DNA of 64,000 nucleotides from Natrinema soli. GTDB lineage: Archaea; Halobacteriota; Halobacteria; Halobacteriales; Natrialbaceae. A model generated the notes under the pieces. That model was not told where the DNA came from, made no database searches, and saw only the letters and a program-made list of their open reading frames with translations. The stretch spans positions 1 to 64,000 of the forward strand of contig NZ_JAQIVI010000210.1 of the NCBI RefSeq assembly GCF_028618695.1. Reading direction: 5' to 3'. A program made the position numbers and the translations under genes. Positions 17,067 through 26,343 of the stretch are shown piece after piece; the stretch's first letter is position 1; each line of letters opens with the position of its first letter.

Positions 17067-17312
17067 ATGCCTGGTCGAGAGTACCGATGGACGCATCCGA
17101 CGCCGCGCATCCGCTCGGACGGTACGCGCATCGAGCGGGGGGACGTGTTTGTCCCGACAGCACACGAGTCGCGGTGCTGGTCTCATCGGATGGATCCACA
17201 GGCGACATGCAGTGCGTCGAAGTCGAATGGCCGTCCCTGCTCGCGAGTCGTCGACGAGGAGGGAGGACTTTGCTGGCAGCACTCGCCGGGCGACGATGAC
17301 GAAGAGGTGTAA
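17067..17312 (+). CDS. small Cys3His zinc-finger protein
   Basis: An 81-aa protein. The C-terminal knuckle C48-x9-C58-x10-C69-x2-H72, with Lys at C+4 and Asn-Gly at C+6/7, is spaced exactly as in the TerS N-terminus. The first half (YRWTHPTPRIRSDGTRIERG) has the form of a short head or tail accessory. It may act in assembly or bind nucleic acid. Confidence 0.6.
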   Translation: MPGREYRWTHPTPRIRSDGTRIERGDVFVPTAHESRCWSHRMDPQATCSASKSNGRPCSRVVDEEGGLCWQHSPGDDDEEV

Positions 17313-17315
17313 TAG

Positions 17316-17456
17316 ATGCCAACAGCAACACTTAGCCGAGGGACCACCGCCCACACGGTCGCCACGCTGTCGAACGGCGCACCGTCGGGAGAAATCTCCC
17401 GTCTCGAAACGGGGCATGTGGTCGCTCGCATCACGACCGAGGAGGTAGGCGTATAG
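17316..17456 (+). CDS. very small hypothetical virion-region protein
   Basis: A 46-aa frame (MPTATLSRGTTAHTVATLSN) placed 3 bp after one gene and 1 bp before the next, with clean codon use. It could be a small structural or accessory protein. The tight spacing supports it. Confidence 0.5.
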   Translation: MPTATLSRGTTAHTVATLSNGAPSGEISRLETGHVVARITTEEVGV

Positions 17457-17457
17457 C

Positions 17458-17760
17458 ATGTCGCTCGATCCAGCATTCGTCGGTGAGGACGTGCCGATCA
17501 TCGCCGAGTTCGACGGCGGGACGACCGACCCAGACGATACCGGCACCGACGGAACGGGCGACGCCATGATCACGATCACCGATAACAGCGACGGCACCGA
17601 ACTTCAGTCGTCGGTGGCGATGACCCACCAATCGACGGGCACCTTCGAGTACGTCTGGGACACCAGCACCGCGAACGGTGCAGGGTCCTACGGCATCGAG
17701 GTCTCAGCGGAGTTCGGCGGCGAAACGAAGATCGTCCAGAGCCACATCCGGCTGCGCTAA
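17458..17760 (+). CDS. beta-sandwich virion-region protein
   Basis: A 100-aa protein. Residues 10-98 alternate strands (VPIIAEFDGG, DAMITITDNSDG, TGTFEYVWDTS, GSYGIEVSAEF) in an Ig-like or BppU-like way. Probably a small structural protein. No firm family. Confidence 0.55.
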   Translation: MSLDPAFVGEDVPIIAEFDGGTTDPDDTGTDGTGDAMITITDNSDGTELQSSVAMTHQSTGTFEYVWDTSTANGAGSYGIEVSAEFGGETKIVQSHIRLR

Positions 17761-17778
17761 CTCCGGGGGTAGCTCACT

Positions 17779-18180
17779 ATGACTAAACAAAACGACTTCT
17801 CGATAGACTGGGAACGCGGCCGCTCGCCCGCCGCCCTAATGGCGAAACTCGAGGGGTTCGAAGCGGTATTCTTCGAGAAAGAGCTCCCACGGGCGGCCGA
17901 GGATATCGCACTCCGCCTCGAGCGCGTCGCCAAGGAGTTAGCCCCCGTCGGCGAAACAGGAAACCTCAGAGCGGGCATCGAAGGGCTATCGGAGAAGATC
18001 GCGGCCCACACCGTCAAGGCGATCGTAAAAGACGACGTCGAGTATGCTCCCTTCCAGGAGTTCGGGACGGCCATAATGGACGCCCAGCCGTTCATCCGAC
18101 CAGCGATAGAAAAAAACCGCAAGTGGATCAAAGAGCGTGTGAAAGAGGCGTTCAACACCGCCGCCGACATCGTGTCATAA
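17779..18180 (+). CDS. HK97 gp10-like tail completion protein
   Basis: A 133-aa protein of usual gp10 length. A helical N-terminal half (ELPRAAEDIALRLERVAKEL) ends in APVGETGNLRAGI, then comes the diagnostic YAPFQEFGT with AQPFIRPAIE near the end. It joins head and tail. Position between adaptor and terminator genes agrees. Confidence 0.8.
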   Translation: MTKQNDFSIDWERGRSPAALMAKLEGFEAVFFEKELPRAAEDIALRLERVAKELAPVGETGNLRAGIEGLSEKIAAHTVKAIVKDDVEYAPFQEFGTAIMDAQPFIRPAIEKNRKWIKERVKEAFNTAADIVS

Positions 18181-18184
18181 TCCC

Positions 18185-18670
18185 ATGAGTAGCAACCAGT
18201 CGGAACGCGCCACGGGTCGTGTCGGGGATCTTCGCGAGTCGGTGATCGATCGGCTGCGCTCGCACACCGAACTCGTGACGCTCCTCGAGCAGACCGACGA
18301 CGTCGACGACGCGACTGACGTCATCAACCCGTCGTTCCGGCTCCGAATCCAGAACCAGTCGGACGATCTGGAGACGCCGGGGGTCGCTATAGGAGTCGGC
18401 GTCATCACGGGCTCGTCGGAGCGCGAAAACCACCACGAGCGCAAGCGTCTGGTCGTCCAGACGACGATCCAACTCCGCGAGCAGACGTTCAAGCGGCAGG
18501 GGGATGCATGGCTCGACGATGTCCGTGACGAGGTGTCGGCCGTGCTGACTACCCACGCGTCGCCGTGGATCGCCCGCGGCGAGAGTGGTGGAACGTTCGA
18601 GCCGCTCTGGGACGAGAATATCAATCGATACGCCTCGGTCCAGCAGTTCGACATCCAGAATTTCGGATAG
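18185..18670 (+). CDS. tail terminator-like protein
   Basis: A 161-aa protein in the tail-terminator slot. The layout (DLRESVIDRLRSHTELVTLL, beta strands around GVAIGVGVITGSSE, KRLVVQTTIQLRE, then a helix) fits the DUF3168/gpU-type fold that caps the tail tube. Assigned from position and secondary-structure pattern. Confidence 0.6.
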   Translation: MSSNQSERATGRVGDLRESVIDRLRSHTELVTLLEQTDDVDDATDVINPSFRLRIQNQSDDLETPGVAIGVGVITGSSERENHHERKRLVVQTTIQLREQTFKRQGDAWLDDVRDEVSAVLTTHASPWIARGESGGTFEPLWDENINRYASVQQFDIQNFG

Positions 18671-18753
18671 GATAACGCGGCGCATCGGCAGGCAACGAAC
18701 CGGCGGATACCGGCCGCAGTTTGCGGATAAACACAAACGAGAGATACAACACA

Positions 18754-19272
18754 ATGGCAGAACTCATCAGTAGCGCTGAGGTTGAGGGCCCAGTCCTTGC
18801 GATCGTCCACGTCGACGAGAGTGGGACCACACCTGTCCGCACAGTACTGGCACACGCCACGAAAGAGGACGCTACTCTGACAATCGAAGAAGAGAATGAA
18901 GACTTCAACCCGGGAGCGTACCGGCGGACTAATCGGATCGCCACGAACAACTCTGTCGACTTTGAGTTGGCGACGGCGATGGCGACCGACACGAGTGCGC
19001 TCGAACTCCTCGGTATCCAGGATAGCAACGGCCGAATGTCTTTCGATACGTCCGACCGTGCGCTCGGTCCGGACGCCTATATCGAGGTGCACTACTTCAG
19101 CGACGAACCCGATTACACAACGGTGACGCTCCCCGCAGACGCGGAGCTCACCCACCGACTGGGAGACGTGGAGGTCCGTAATCCCGAGGTTGACATGTCG
19201 GCGACGCCACCGACGGTCTCGCTCGTTATGTGGGTTGAGGGCGGCGTCTGGCCGAATTACTCCGAGGCCTAA
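18754..19272 (+). CDS. major tail tube protein
   Basis: A 172-aa protein from ATG 18754; the in-frame TTG at 18721 is less likely. It is beta-rich, with strands such as GPVLAIVHVDESG, VDFELATAMATD and TVSLVMWVEGG, and lies just upstream of the G/GT chaperone pair, the invariant place of the tube protein in siphoviruses. It forms the hexameric rings of the tail. Confidence 0.72.
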   Translation: MAELISSAEVEGPVLAIVHVDESGTTPVRTVLAHATKEDATLTIEEENEDFNPGAYRRTNRIATNNSVDFELATAMATDTSALELLGIQDSNGRMSFDTSDRALGPDAYIEVHYFSDEPDYTTVTLPADAELTHRLGDVEVRNPEVDMSATPPTVSLVMWVEGGVWPNYSEA

Positions 19273-19274
19273 TC

Positions 19275-19775
19275 ATGGCGATCAAAAACGCTGAGTCGGC
19301 GAATGACTCACTGGAGGAGATGCAACGACAGCGCGAGCAAGAGGCCGAGCAGCGCCAGGAGGCCATGTCGCTCGCGGACGAGATTCTCGAAGCCCGTGAA
19401 CGCAAAACCGTCTCCCTCGAGCTCGACGACATCGACGTCGAGTTCCGGATCATGCTCGGCGAGACGCGCGACGAGGTAGAAGACATCCGAACGGAGGTGA
19501 TCGAGCTCGCCGACGAGGTCGAAGAGGTCGAAGACGAGGATGAGCTCGACATAACCGAAGATGAGGCGCTCGAAATGGTCGAGGGTTACCGCGATCGCTT
19601 CATCGAGCTGCTCTCCGAGCACGCGACCGACGACAGCCTCACACAGGAGTTCTGGATCCAGGCTTACGGGCGCGAGAGCGCGGGTCGGATCGCTATGCGG
19701 CTCAAGGAGGCCTCCGAAAGAGCCGACATGACGGAGGAGGAGTTACAGACCTTTCGTCAGCAGCGAAATCGGTAG
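19275..19775 (+). CDS. tail assembly chaperone G-like protein
   Basis: A 166-aa, mostly helical, acidic protein. It carries a beta-hairpin (RKTVSLELDDIDVEFRIMLG) and a long Glu-rich segment, then EFWIQAYGRESAGRIAMRLK. It stands between tail tube and tape measure, where G and GT chaperones coat the tape measure during assembly. A second frame continues past the stop (19774-19914), so a frameshifted longer form is likely. Confidence 0.75.
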   Translation: MAIKNAESANDSLEEMQRQREQEAEQRQEAMSLADEILEARERKTVSLELDDIDVEFRIMLGETRDEVEDIRTEVIELADEVEEVEDEDELDITEDEALEMVEGYRDRFIELLSEHATDDSLTQEFWIQAYGRESAGRIAMRLKEASERADMTEEELQTFRQQRNR

Positions 19776-19914
19776 CTTCTACTACTGGTTACTCTCCGAG
19801 AAATTCCACTGCCTGCCGTGGCAGTGGGCACAACTCCATCCGGTTCAACGCCACTGGCTCGAGGGGATGGCGTGGGCCGAGTGGGAGGAACGGAAGGACA
19901 AGGCCGACAATTAG
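19756..19914 (+). CDS. T extension of the tail chaperone, made by frameshift
   Basis: No start codon is available, yet this frame encodes a protein-like end: VSSEIGSFYYWLLSEKFHCL, then LHPVQRHWLEGMAWAEWEER. The frame is closed upstream by TGA at 19729-19731, so ribosomes must enter between 19732 and 19772. ACC-TTT-CGT (19749-19757) is a good +1 site, because tRNA-Phe on TTT can slip to TTC; a -2 shift would also work. The GT product would be about 212 aa. Confidence 0.6.
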   Translation, partial: VSSEIGSFYYWLLSEKFHCLPWQWAQLHPVQRHWLEGMAWAEWEERKDKADN

Positions 19915-19915
19915 G

Positions 19916-20161
19916 CTAACCCTGTGCCGGAGTTGCGGGCGTTTCCTTCTCCGCCCGGCTACTGTGCCGTAACCCAGAGACCACGAGCGGTATCCCGACG
20001 ACCCCACCGACGATAGTCAGACAGAGCAGCGCCCCGACGCCGAGCCGCCATTTCGCCTGGCTCTTCATTTCGCTACCGGGATCGTAGCCGCAGTGCGGGC
20101 AGGTGCTCGCCTGTTCGTTGACCGACTCGCGACACTCCTCACAAATGAACGTTTCGTCCAT
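19916..20161 (-). CDS. antisense zinc-ribbon membrane protein
   Basis: An 81-aa protein from ATG 20161. The N-terminus MDETFICEECRESV with ASTCPHCGYDPG is a zinc ribbon, and residues 44-67 (LGVGALLCLTIVGGVVGIPL) make one or two membrane helices. It lies on the minus strand between the chaperone and the tape-measure gene, which are otherwise adjacent in caudoviruses, so it is a moron. An AT-rich stretch at about 20187-20209 can hold promoters in both directions. Function unknown. Confidence 0.65.
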   Translation of the reverse strand: MDETFICEECRESVNEQASTCPHCGYDPGSEMKSQAKWRLGVGALLCLTIVGGVVGIPLVVSGLRHSSRAEKETPATPAQG

Positions 20162-20210
20162 GCCCAGTGATACGACCGCCCGAGTGATAACTATGACTTT
20201 TAGATAAAAT

Positions 20211-23111
20211 ATGGCAGGCGCATTTGAAGAGCTACGAGCTGAGCTCACGCTGGATAGCAGCGGCGTTGAAAGCGGCGTATCCAAAGCGGAACGCTCACTC
20301 GGCGGCCTCAAGTCAGCGATGGGAGCAACGGGTGTCGCGGCGGGGGCGATGGCAGCCGGCGGACTCGCGGCGAGCGTCCAGGCCGCGAGCGACTTCCAGG
20401 GCGCGATGACAAACCTCGAGAAAGTCACGAATCCCGAGACAGCCCGGCAAATGGGATCGGCCATCAAGGACATGGCCGGCACCATGCCCCTCGCTCAGAC
20501 TGAGCTGGCGGGGATCGCCGAGCAGGCCGGTCGGCTCGGTGTCTCCGGTACCGATAACATCCGTCAATTTACGGAGACGACGGCCAAGATGGCGACGGCG
20601 ACGGATCTCACCGCAGAGGAGGCCGCCGACTCGTTCGCCCGTATGACGACCCTGATGGGAGAACCGATCTCTGCAGTCGGGAAGATCGGCGACTCGATCA
20701 ACGCCCTGTCGAACAACATGGCGACGTCCTCGAGCGAGATCACGGACGCCGCTACGCGATCGGCCGGCTCGTTGTCGAATATGGGGGCCTCAAGTCAGGA
20801 CATTCTCGCGTTGAACGCGACGATGAACACGGTCTCGTCATCGGCCCGAATCGCCGGCACGCGCCTCCGGCGGCTCGGCCAGGAAATGATGAACCCGAAG
20901 AAAGTCAATGATCTGGCTGGCGCGCTCGGGATGACCGCGACCGAGTTCAAGGAGATGCGGTCGAACGACCCGACCGCGCTCATGAAACAGATGGCGCGAG
21001 AAATGGGAGAGGGAGGGGCGGCCGCTGACGGACTTCGGAAAGCCCTCTCGACGACGAGTCGGGGGGCACTCTCGTCCTTAAGTCAAAATCTCGACGGGCT
21101 GAATACCGGGCTGGATGAGACAAATAAACAATTCAAGGAAGGCGGATCGCTCACGTCAGAGTTCGATACAGCGAGCAAGACGTTTTCCAACAGACTCCAA
21201 CTACTGAAAAACAGGCTCACGAACGTCGGGATCTCGATCGGGAACGTTCTCCTCCCGCCGCTGACCCGACTCGTCAATTGGCTCTCGAGCGTCGTGTCTG
21301 AGTTCCAGGCCTTCAACAAATCGACAAGCGGCGTGGCTGGCGCGGTCGCCCTTATCACGACCGCGATCGGCGGCCTCGTCGGCGGTGGCGCGTTGCTACT
21401 CTCGCAGTTAGGCTATCTATCCGCCGCCACGACGGGACTCGGCACAGCGTTCGCTGCTCTCACTGGACCGATTGGCCTTGTCGTTCTCGCGATCGCTGGC
21501 CTGGCAGCTGCCTTCGCGACGAACTTCGGGGGGATGCGCGACCAGACGATGCGCGTCGTCTCGGCCTTCCGCACTGCCCTTCAACCCGCTATCGAGTGGC
21601 TTCGGTCTGATGGAGTCTCGATTTTCAATCAGATAAAATCCGCAGTCGGCGCGTTCGTGACGTTCGTCGAGCCGTATTTCGCGAAACTCATCTCGCTGAT
21701 CGCCGACGGACTGATCGGCTACATCCGGACAGCGGCAACCGTCTGGAGCATCGTCTTCGATCGCATCGGAACAATCGTCACGACAGTCTGGAACAGCGTT
21801 CTCCGGCCGTTTTTCTCCTGGATCGCCGGAGCATGGCAGGAACACAAGAGTACGATTATGGCGGTCGTCCGGCCGCTGTGGAACTCGATAAAGACGATTT
21901 TCCAGAACACGATCAGCATTATTCAAGAGATCGTCTCGGTCGGCCTCGCAGTCCTCGAGGGCGACTGGCAGTCGGTCAAGAAATCGCTCATAAGTATCGT
22001 CGGCCTGCTCTGGGATAACATCAAAACGGCGTTCTCGGGGGCGTTCACCGCGCTCAAGAAGATCGTCTCGATAGGATGGAACGCAATCACTGAGTGGATA
22101 TCTGGCATCGGGACTGACGACGTAAAGGCGGCGTTCAAGGCGATCGGCCGCGGAATTCGGACGATCCTCCTCGGAATTTTCGGTGCTGGAAAGTGGATCT
22201 GGAAAACGGTCACTGGACTCCTCGGAAGCCTAGCCGGCTGGCTCAAAAACGACGCGAAAGGCGACATCAAAGCCGCGTTCGGTGCGATCATGACCGCGAC
22301 CAAGAATGAGTTTATCTCGTTGATGGGAGCGAGCGGTGAGTTGTGGGGTATTATCAAGACTTTCATCGGCGACGTCGCCGCCTATATCGGCAGCGGACAG
22401 GCATGGAGCGATATTAAAACCGCCTTCGGAAAGCTCATCGACGTCATTTGGGCGGCGTTTGAGGGTCTCTACGAGGGGTTAATCGGGAACAGTCTGATCC
22501 CCGATATGATCGGAGATATTGTCGACTATATCACTGGCGGTGCACTCACGGATGTCAAGGGCGCGTTTGGCGACCTCATCAACGGAGCTCTCGACAAAGT
22601 CGACGGCTTCGCGAACAAATTTACAAACGCTGGAGAGGGTCTCATTGATGCTATGGTTGACGGTATCACGGATGCGCCGGATGCTATCAAGGACGCCGTG
22701 GCAGACACGGTCGGGAAGGCGCGGAAGTACCTGCCCTTCTCACCGGCGAAAGAGGGACCATTGAGTGACCTAGACAAAGCCGGCGCTGCGCTCCCGAAGA
22801 CACTTGCAAAGCACGCCCTCAAGAAAGGGAGTGATCTTCGACGAGCAGTCTCCTCGCTTATGGACACGGCAGCCGACCCGATGCCTGCGGGGAGCTCGCT
22901 GACAACGCCGCCCGGATCGACATCGCAACCGCTATCGTCCCATCCGAAAGCGTCGTCAGCACGTTCGAGGAATCCCTCGGATAGCGATACCACTGTCACG
23001 ATCGACCTCGGATCGCTCCCCGAAGATGCGTGGGTCCAAGCCGAGACACTCGCCGATATGGCGATCGCGAAGTTCGACGAGCGTGACGAGCGAGAGATGC
23101 GCCGATACTAA
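20211..23111 (+). CDS. tail tape measure protein
   Basis: A 966-aa protein that sets tail length and is ejected with the DNA. The N-terminal 350 residues are of TP901 type (SDFQGAMTNLEKVTNPETAR, EIAEQ-like AGIAEQAGRLGVSGTD, SQDILALNATMNT). The central region has hydrophobic segments near residues 378-445, and helical repeats with recurrent Trp follow (FGAGKWIWKTVTGLLGSLAG and similar). The end is Ser/Pro-rich. It is the longest gene of the provirus. GC and codon use match the neighbours. Confidence 0.93.
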   Translation: MAGAFEELRAELTLDSSGVESGVSKAERSLGGLKSAMGATGVAAGAMAAGGLAASVQAASDFQGAMTNLEKVTNPETARQMGSAIKDMAGTMPLAQTELAGIAEQAGRLGVSGTDNIRQFTETTAKMATATDLTAEEAADSFARMTTLMGEPISAVGKIGDSINALSNNMATSSSEITDAATRSAGSLSNMGASSQDILALNATMNTVSSSARIAGTRLRRLGQEMMNPKKVNDLAGALGMTATEFKEMRSNDPTALMKQMAREMGEGGAAADGLRKALSTTSRGALSSLSQNLDGLNTGLDETNKQFKEGGSLTSEFDTASKTFSNRLQLLKNRLTNVGISIGNVLLPPLTRLVNWLSSVVSEFQAFNKSTSGVAGAVALITTAIGGLVGGGALLLSQLGYLSAATTGLGTAFAALTGPIGLVVLAIAGLAAAFATNFGGMRDQTMRVVSAFRTALQPAIEWLRSDGVSIFNQIKSAVGAFVTFVEPYFAKLISLIADGLIGYIRTAATVWSIVFDRIGTIVTTVWNSVLRPFFSWIAGAWQEHKSTIMAVVRPLWNSIKTIFQNTISIIQEIVSVGLAVLEGDWQSVKKSLISIVGLLWDNIKTAFSGAFTALKKIVSIGWNAITEWISGIGTDDVKAAFKAIGRGIRTILLGIFGAGKWIWKTVTGLLGSLAGWLKNDAKGDIKAAFGAIMTATKNEFISLMGASGELWGIIKTFIGDVAAYIGSGQAWSDIKTAFGKLIDVIWAAFEGLYEGLIGNSLIPDMIGDIVDYITGGALTDVKGAFGDLINGALDKVDGFANKFTNAGEGLIDAMVDGITDAPDAIKDAVADTVGKARKYLPFSPAKEGPLSDLDKAGAALPKTLAKHALKKGSDLRRAVSSLMDTAADPMPAGSSLTTPPGSTSQPLSSHPKASSARSRNPSDSDTTVTIDLGSLPEDAWVQAETLADMAIAKFDERDEREMRRY

Positions 23112-23134
23112 AACAGAGACAACCACAGATATCG

Positions 23135-23632
23135 ATGCCAATAGACTACCCACGCCGAGCACCGACCGGAACCTGGTACATCCATCTCGAGGATGTCATT
23201 ACGTTCGCCGACGTCGACGGCGGCGTCGAGAATACCGACCTCGGCTCGAGCGCGTCAGTCGACCTGCTTTTCCATCCGGCACCCGCCGACGAGGGGCTCC
23301 CTTATCGATATCGGGATCGCTACCAACGCCTCCGTGAACACTGCGAGTTCGCCGGTCGGACACTAATCAAACAACCCCCGTTCGGCCCTGAAAAGTTCGT
23401 CGAGCAGACTCCGCCTGGCGCTCCCAGCTTGCTCGTCGGCCTCGAGCCGAGCTACGAGCATCCAGAAACGGCCGGTATCTGGGGCGTCATCGACGGCTAC
23501 AGCAGTTCCAACCAACATCAGCAGGCCTACCTCATGCTCTCACTCGAGATCACAGTCATCGCCACGATGGAGGAGTACATCGACCGCGAGAGTGTCCGAA
23601 CTGACCTCGAACTCGCGGGGAGGGCACTCTAA
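23135..23632 (+). CDS. distal tail / baseplate protein
   Basis: A 165-aa protein after the tape measure (MPIDYPRRAPTGTWYIHLED). The mixed beta pattern and the end AYLMLSLEITVIATMEEYID fit a small distal-tail or baseplate hub component. Assigned from position. Confidence 0.55.
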   Translation: MPIDYPRRAPTGTWYIHLEDVITFADVDGGVENTDLGSSASVDLLFHPAPADEGLPYRYRDRYQRLREHCEFAGRTLIKQPPFGPEKFVEQTPPGAPSLLVGLEPSYEHPETAGIWGVIDGYSSSNQHQQAYLMLSLEITVIATMEEYIDRESVRTDLELAGRAL

Positions 23633-24508
23633 ATGTTCAACGCGCAGGTCGGCGACGCGTGGGACGCTCTCTACAGAAACCAGCTCGCCCGTGCGACCGC
23701 CGGCTACGGCGTCATCGACTTGCCCGCCAACGCCGGCCCGCAGGAGGGGCCGTGTGCCGTCTCCCCCGCGTCGGGCGGCGACGGCGTCGAGTGTGCTCCA
23801 GGCGAGGTCCGGATCGACGGGACGCGCGTCACGATTTCCTCGGACGTCGCGACGATCGACCCTGTCGCAGATTCGGCTCACCGCCGTCGGGACGTCGTCT
23901 ACGCGACGAGCGCCGGCGATATCGACGTTCTCAAAGGCGATCCCGGAGAGCCCTACGAGGACCAGAACGGAAACCCGCTCGAGCGCGAACAGGCCCCAGT
24001 CCCACAACCCCACGCCACGCACACGCTTACGGCGGGCGTCGTCCTCGCGGTCGTCTGGCGCATCCCCGGCGCTTCGATCTCTGTCGACGATATCGAGGAT
24101 CGACGTCTGCCGGAGATCAACCCTGCAGGGCTATCAGTCGACGAGCGGACCGAGACGCTCCCCCTATCCAGTCTTGCAGATGGCGACGTGCGCTCGCTCC
24201 CGATCATAGTCGGGGCGGGCGCGACGATCGACGTCCTCGAGTGGGGCATGACGCACGTCGACGACGCTCGATCTGGGGGGACCGGAGGCTCGGCCCCACC
24301 TGCCAATGTCTCGGTCGAACTCGTTGGCCCCGATGGCGCGGTGATCCAGGCGGCCAATCAGCTCCGACAGACGGGCAACCCAGTTTTGAGCACGACCGCT
24401 GGCGGCACGGGCAACGCGGTCTACCAGCTCCGAATCAGCAATCAGAGCGGGACCGATATCCTGGCCCCCGAAGGCGTCGGAGCATACTGCAAATTCGAGG
24501 TGCTATAG
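23633..24508 (+). CDS. baseplate/tail protein
   Basis: A 291-aa beta-rich protein that abuts the gene before it (0 bp) and overlaps the next by one base. The middle (HAT-HTLTAGVVLAVVWRIPGA, then SISVDDIEDRRLPE) and a C-terminal sandwich (NVSVELVGPDGAVIQAANQL) suggest a baseplate wedge or fibre-attachment protein. No specific family recognised. Confidence 0.55.
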   Translation: MFNAQVGDAWDALYRNQLARATAGYGVIDLPANAGPQEGPCAVSPASGGDGVECAPGEVRIDGTRVTISSDVATIDPVADSAHRRRDVVYATSAGDIDVLKGDPGEPYEDQNGNPLEREQAPVPQPHATHTLTAGVVLAVVWRIPGASISVDDIEDRRLPEINPAGLSVDERTETLPLSSLADGDVRSLPIIVGAGATIDVLEWGMTHVDDARSGGTGGSAPPANVSVELVGPDGAVIQAANQLRQTGNPVLSTTAGGTGNAVYQLRISNQSGTDILAPEGVGAYCKFEVL

Positions 24509-26340
24509 TGAGTCGACCACTTCCATCGGATCTCACGCAACCCCTCCCGCGGACGGCGGGCGATCCGCTCCCGATGACGGCGGGCGGGCCGTTCCCCGGC
24601 GTCGCCGGCTTCGGCGATCGCGACCGACCGAGCAGCGACGACGATCTCCTTCGGGTTCCCGGCCGGTTCGCGCTGACGATCGTCCGTGGCGAACATCGAA
24701 CGCAACTCGGACCCGAGGCACTCGAGATCGAGGATCTTGTCGACGTTTCGCCAGTCCGCGAACACTCAGCGATTTCAGACTTCTCGATTGAAGTCTCGGG
24801 CAACCGCGATCTCGAGGACTGGGGACGGGCGATCGCGTGGCTCACGTTTGACGAGCGCGTCGAGTTCGTCGGCCGGCTCGAAGTGATCGAGACCGACGAT
24901 AGGGGCTGGTCGACCACGCTCAAGGGCCGCGACTCCGGGGCCTTCCTCGACGAGAACAGCTACGATTTCGGCGTCGAAAGCACGGAAGGATGGCGGGCGA
25001 TCGAGCAGTGCTGGAACGCGGTCGCCCCACAGTGGGACGTCGACGTCGTGCCATCCGCGAATCCACAGCCGGTCGGCGAGTTTAACTCCGATGGATCGCC
25101 GAAGGAAATACTCCAGGAGATCCACGACGAGTTCAACTTCAAGTTCGTTATCGACCGCCGTCGCTTGAGACGAGCGACTGCCTTCCCGGCACGACGACTC
25201 GTCCGCCCGGGTGCGTGGGAGACGATCAACCTCAAAACCAAACGCGACGTGACGGGATACTATAACGCGGCGCGCGTGATCGGGGCGGCGCGACCGGACG
25301 GGACGAGATACGGAGACGTGTTCATCGACGAGGACGAGGTCGACCGGATCATGGCCGACGAAGGCATCCCCCGAGAGGATGCGATCGCCCTCACAGATGA
25401 ACGCGATATCTCGCTTGATAGCAACGAGCAGTGCCTTCGGCGCGCGGAGTCGATCGTCGAAGAGGCGATCCAGAACGACGAGCGGAGCGCCACGATTGAC
25501 ACGACTGCGACGATGCTCGACCCCGGATATGCCTATACGATCGACGAGCTCGACGACCTGCGGGCGGTCGGCCCCTATTCGGCACAGTTCGACGGTAACG
25601 ACGCGCATATCGAGATCGGGAACGACGTTTTCAGTCGCCGCACTCGCTCGGGAGCGCTCACAATGTGGGCCCGGGCCCAATGGTCTACTCTCGCCGATGC
25701 CGATGTGCGGATGATCGGCAGCGCTCCGATCCGGACCACGAACTCGGAGTACGCCCAGTTACGTTTCGAGACCAACGCTGGAGGGGCGGCCGTTCGATCG
25801 TTCGACGCCGGACCAGAGGACGGCGTCTGGCATCTCCATCACTGGGATTGGGACTACGATCCAGCGAGTAACACGACATCCGTCCGTGGCGGTCACGACG
25901 GAGAGATCGTCGACACGCTTACGTTCGACGGTGAAATCAACGCATCCGGGTCACAACCGGTCTATCTTGGCCGTTGGGGGACCGATTACTACCCGGGCTA
26001 TCTCGAGGACGTCCGGCTGTTCGACCGCCCACTCGAGGCCGGAGGCTACGAGCTGCTCGCCGACGGCCAGGACTCGCCGGGCCGACCGCTTCAGCACCGC
26101 TGGCGTCTCCACGAAGGTCCCAACCGAGCGGACCAGACAGTGCACGATGTTGTCGGCGGCGCACACGGCGAGCGGATCGGCGTCGAGTCCGCCGGCAGTC
26201 CACAAACGCTCGAACGAACGGACTTCGGGATCTCGCGGGGAAGCCACGACGGGACGCTCAACTTCGACGAGCCCCATAGCGTCCGCCGGTCGATCAAAGC
26301 CCTCGAGCGTGATCAGCGCCGGACCAAACGGGGGGCCTGA
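24508..26340 (+). CDS. tail hub protein with LamG/concanavalin-like domain
   Basis: A 610-aa protein from GTG 24508. Residues about 50-330 resemble a phage tail hub (LRVPGRFALTIVRGEHRTQL, GRLEVIETDDRGWSTTLKGR, ARVIGAARPDG). Residues about 355-520 form a LamG-like jelly roll: SAQFDGNDAHIEIGNDVF, GALTMWARAQWS, then YPGYLEDVRLFDRPL. It is probably the baseplate hub fused to a sugar-binding domain used for attachment to host glycans (inference). Confidence 0.7.
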   Translation: MSRPLPSDLTQPLPRTAGDPLPMTAGGPFPGVAGFGDRDRPSSDDDLLRVPGRFALTIVRGEHRTQLGPEALEIEDLVDVSPVREHSAISDFSIEVSGNRDLEDWGRAIAWLTFDERVEFVGRLEVIETDDRGWSTTLKGRDSGAFLDENSYDFGVESTEGWRAIEQCWNAVAPQWDVDVVPSANPQPVGEFNSDGSPKEILQEIHDEFNFKFVIDRRRLRRATAFPARRLVRPGAWETINLKTKRDVTGYYNAARVIGAARPDGTRYGDVFIDEDEVDRIMADEGIPREDAIALTDERDISLDSNEQCLRRAESIVEEAIQNDERSATIDTTATMLDPGYAYTIDELDDLRAVGPYSAQFDGNDAHIEIGNDVFSRRTRSGALTMWARAQWSTLADADVRMIGSAPIRTTNSEYAQLRFETNAGGAAVRSFDAGPEDGVWHLHHWDWDYDPASNTTSVRGGHDGEIVDTLTFDGEINASGSQPVYLGRWGTDYYPGYLEDVRLFDRPLEAGGYELLADGQDSPGRPLQHRWRLHEGPNRADQTVHDVVGGAHGERIGVESAGSPQTLERTDFGISRGSHDGTLNFDEPHSVRRSIKALERDQRRTKRGA

Positions 26341-26343
26341 CCG

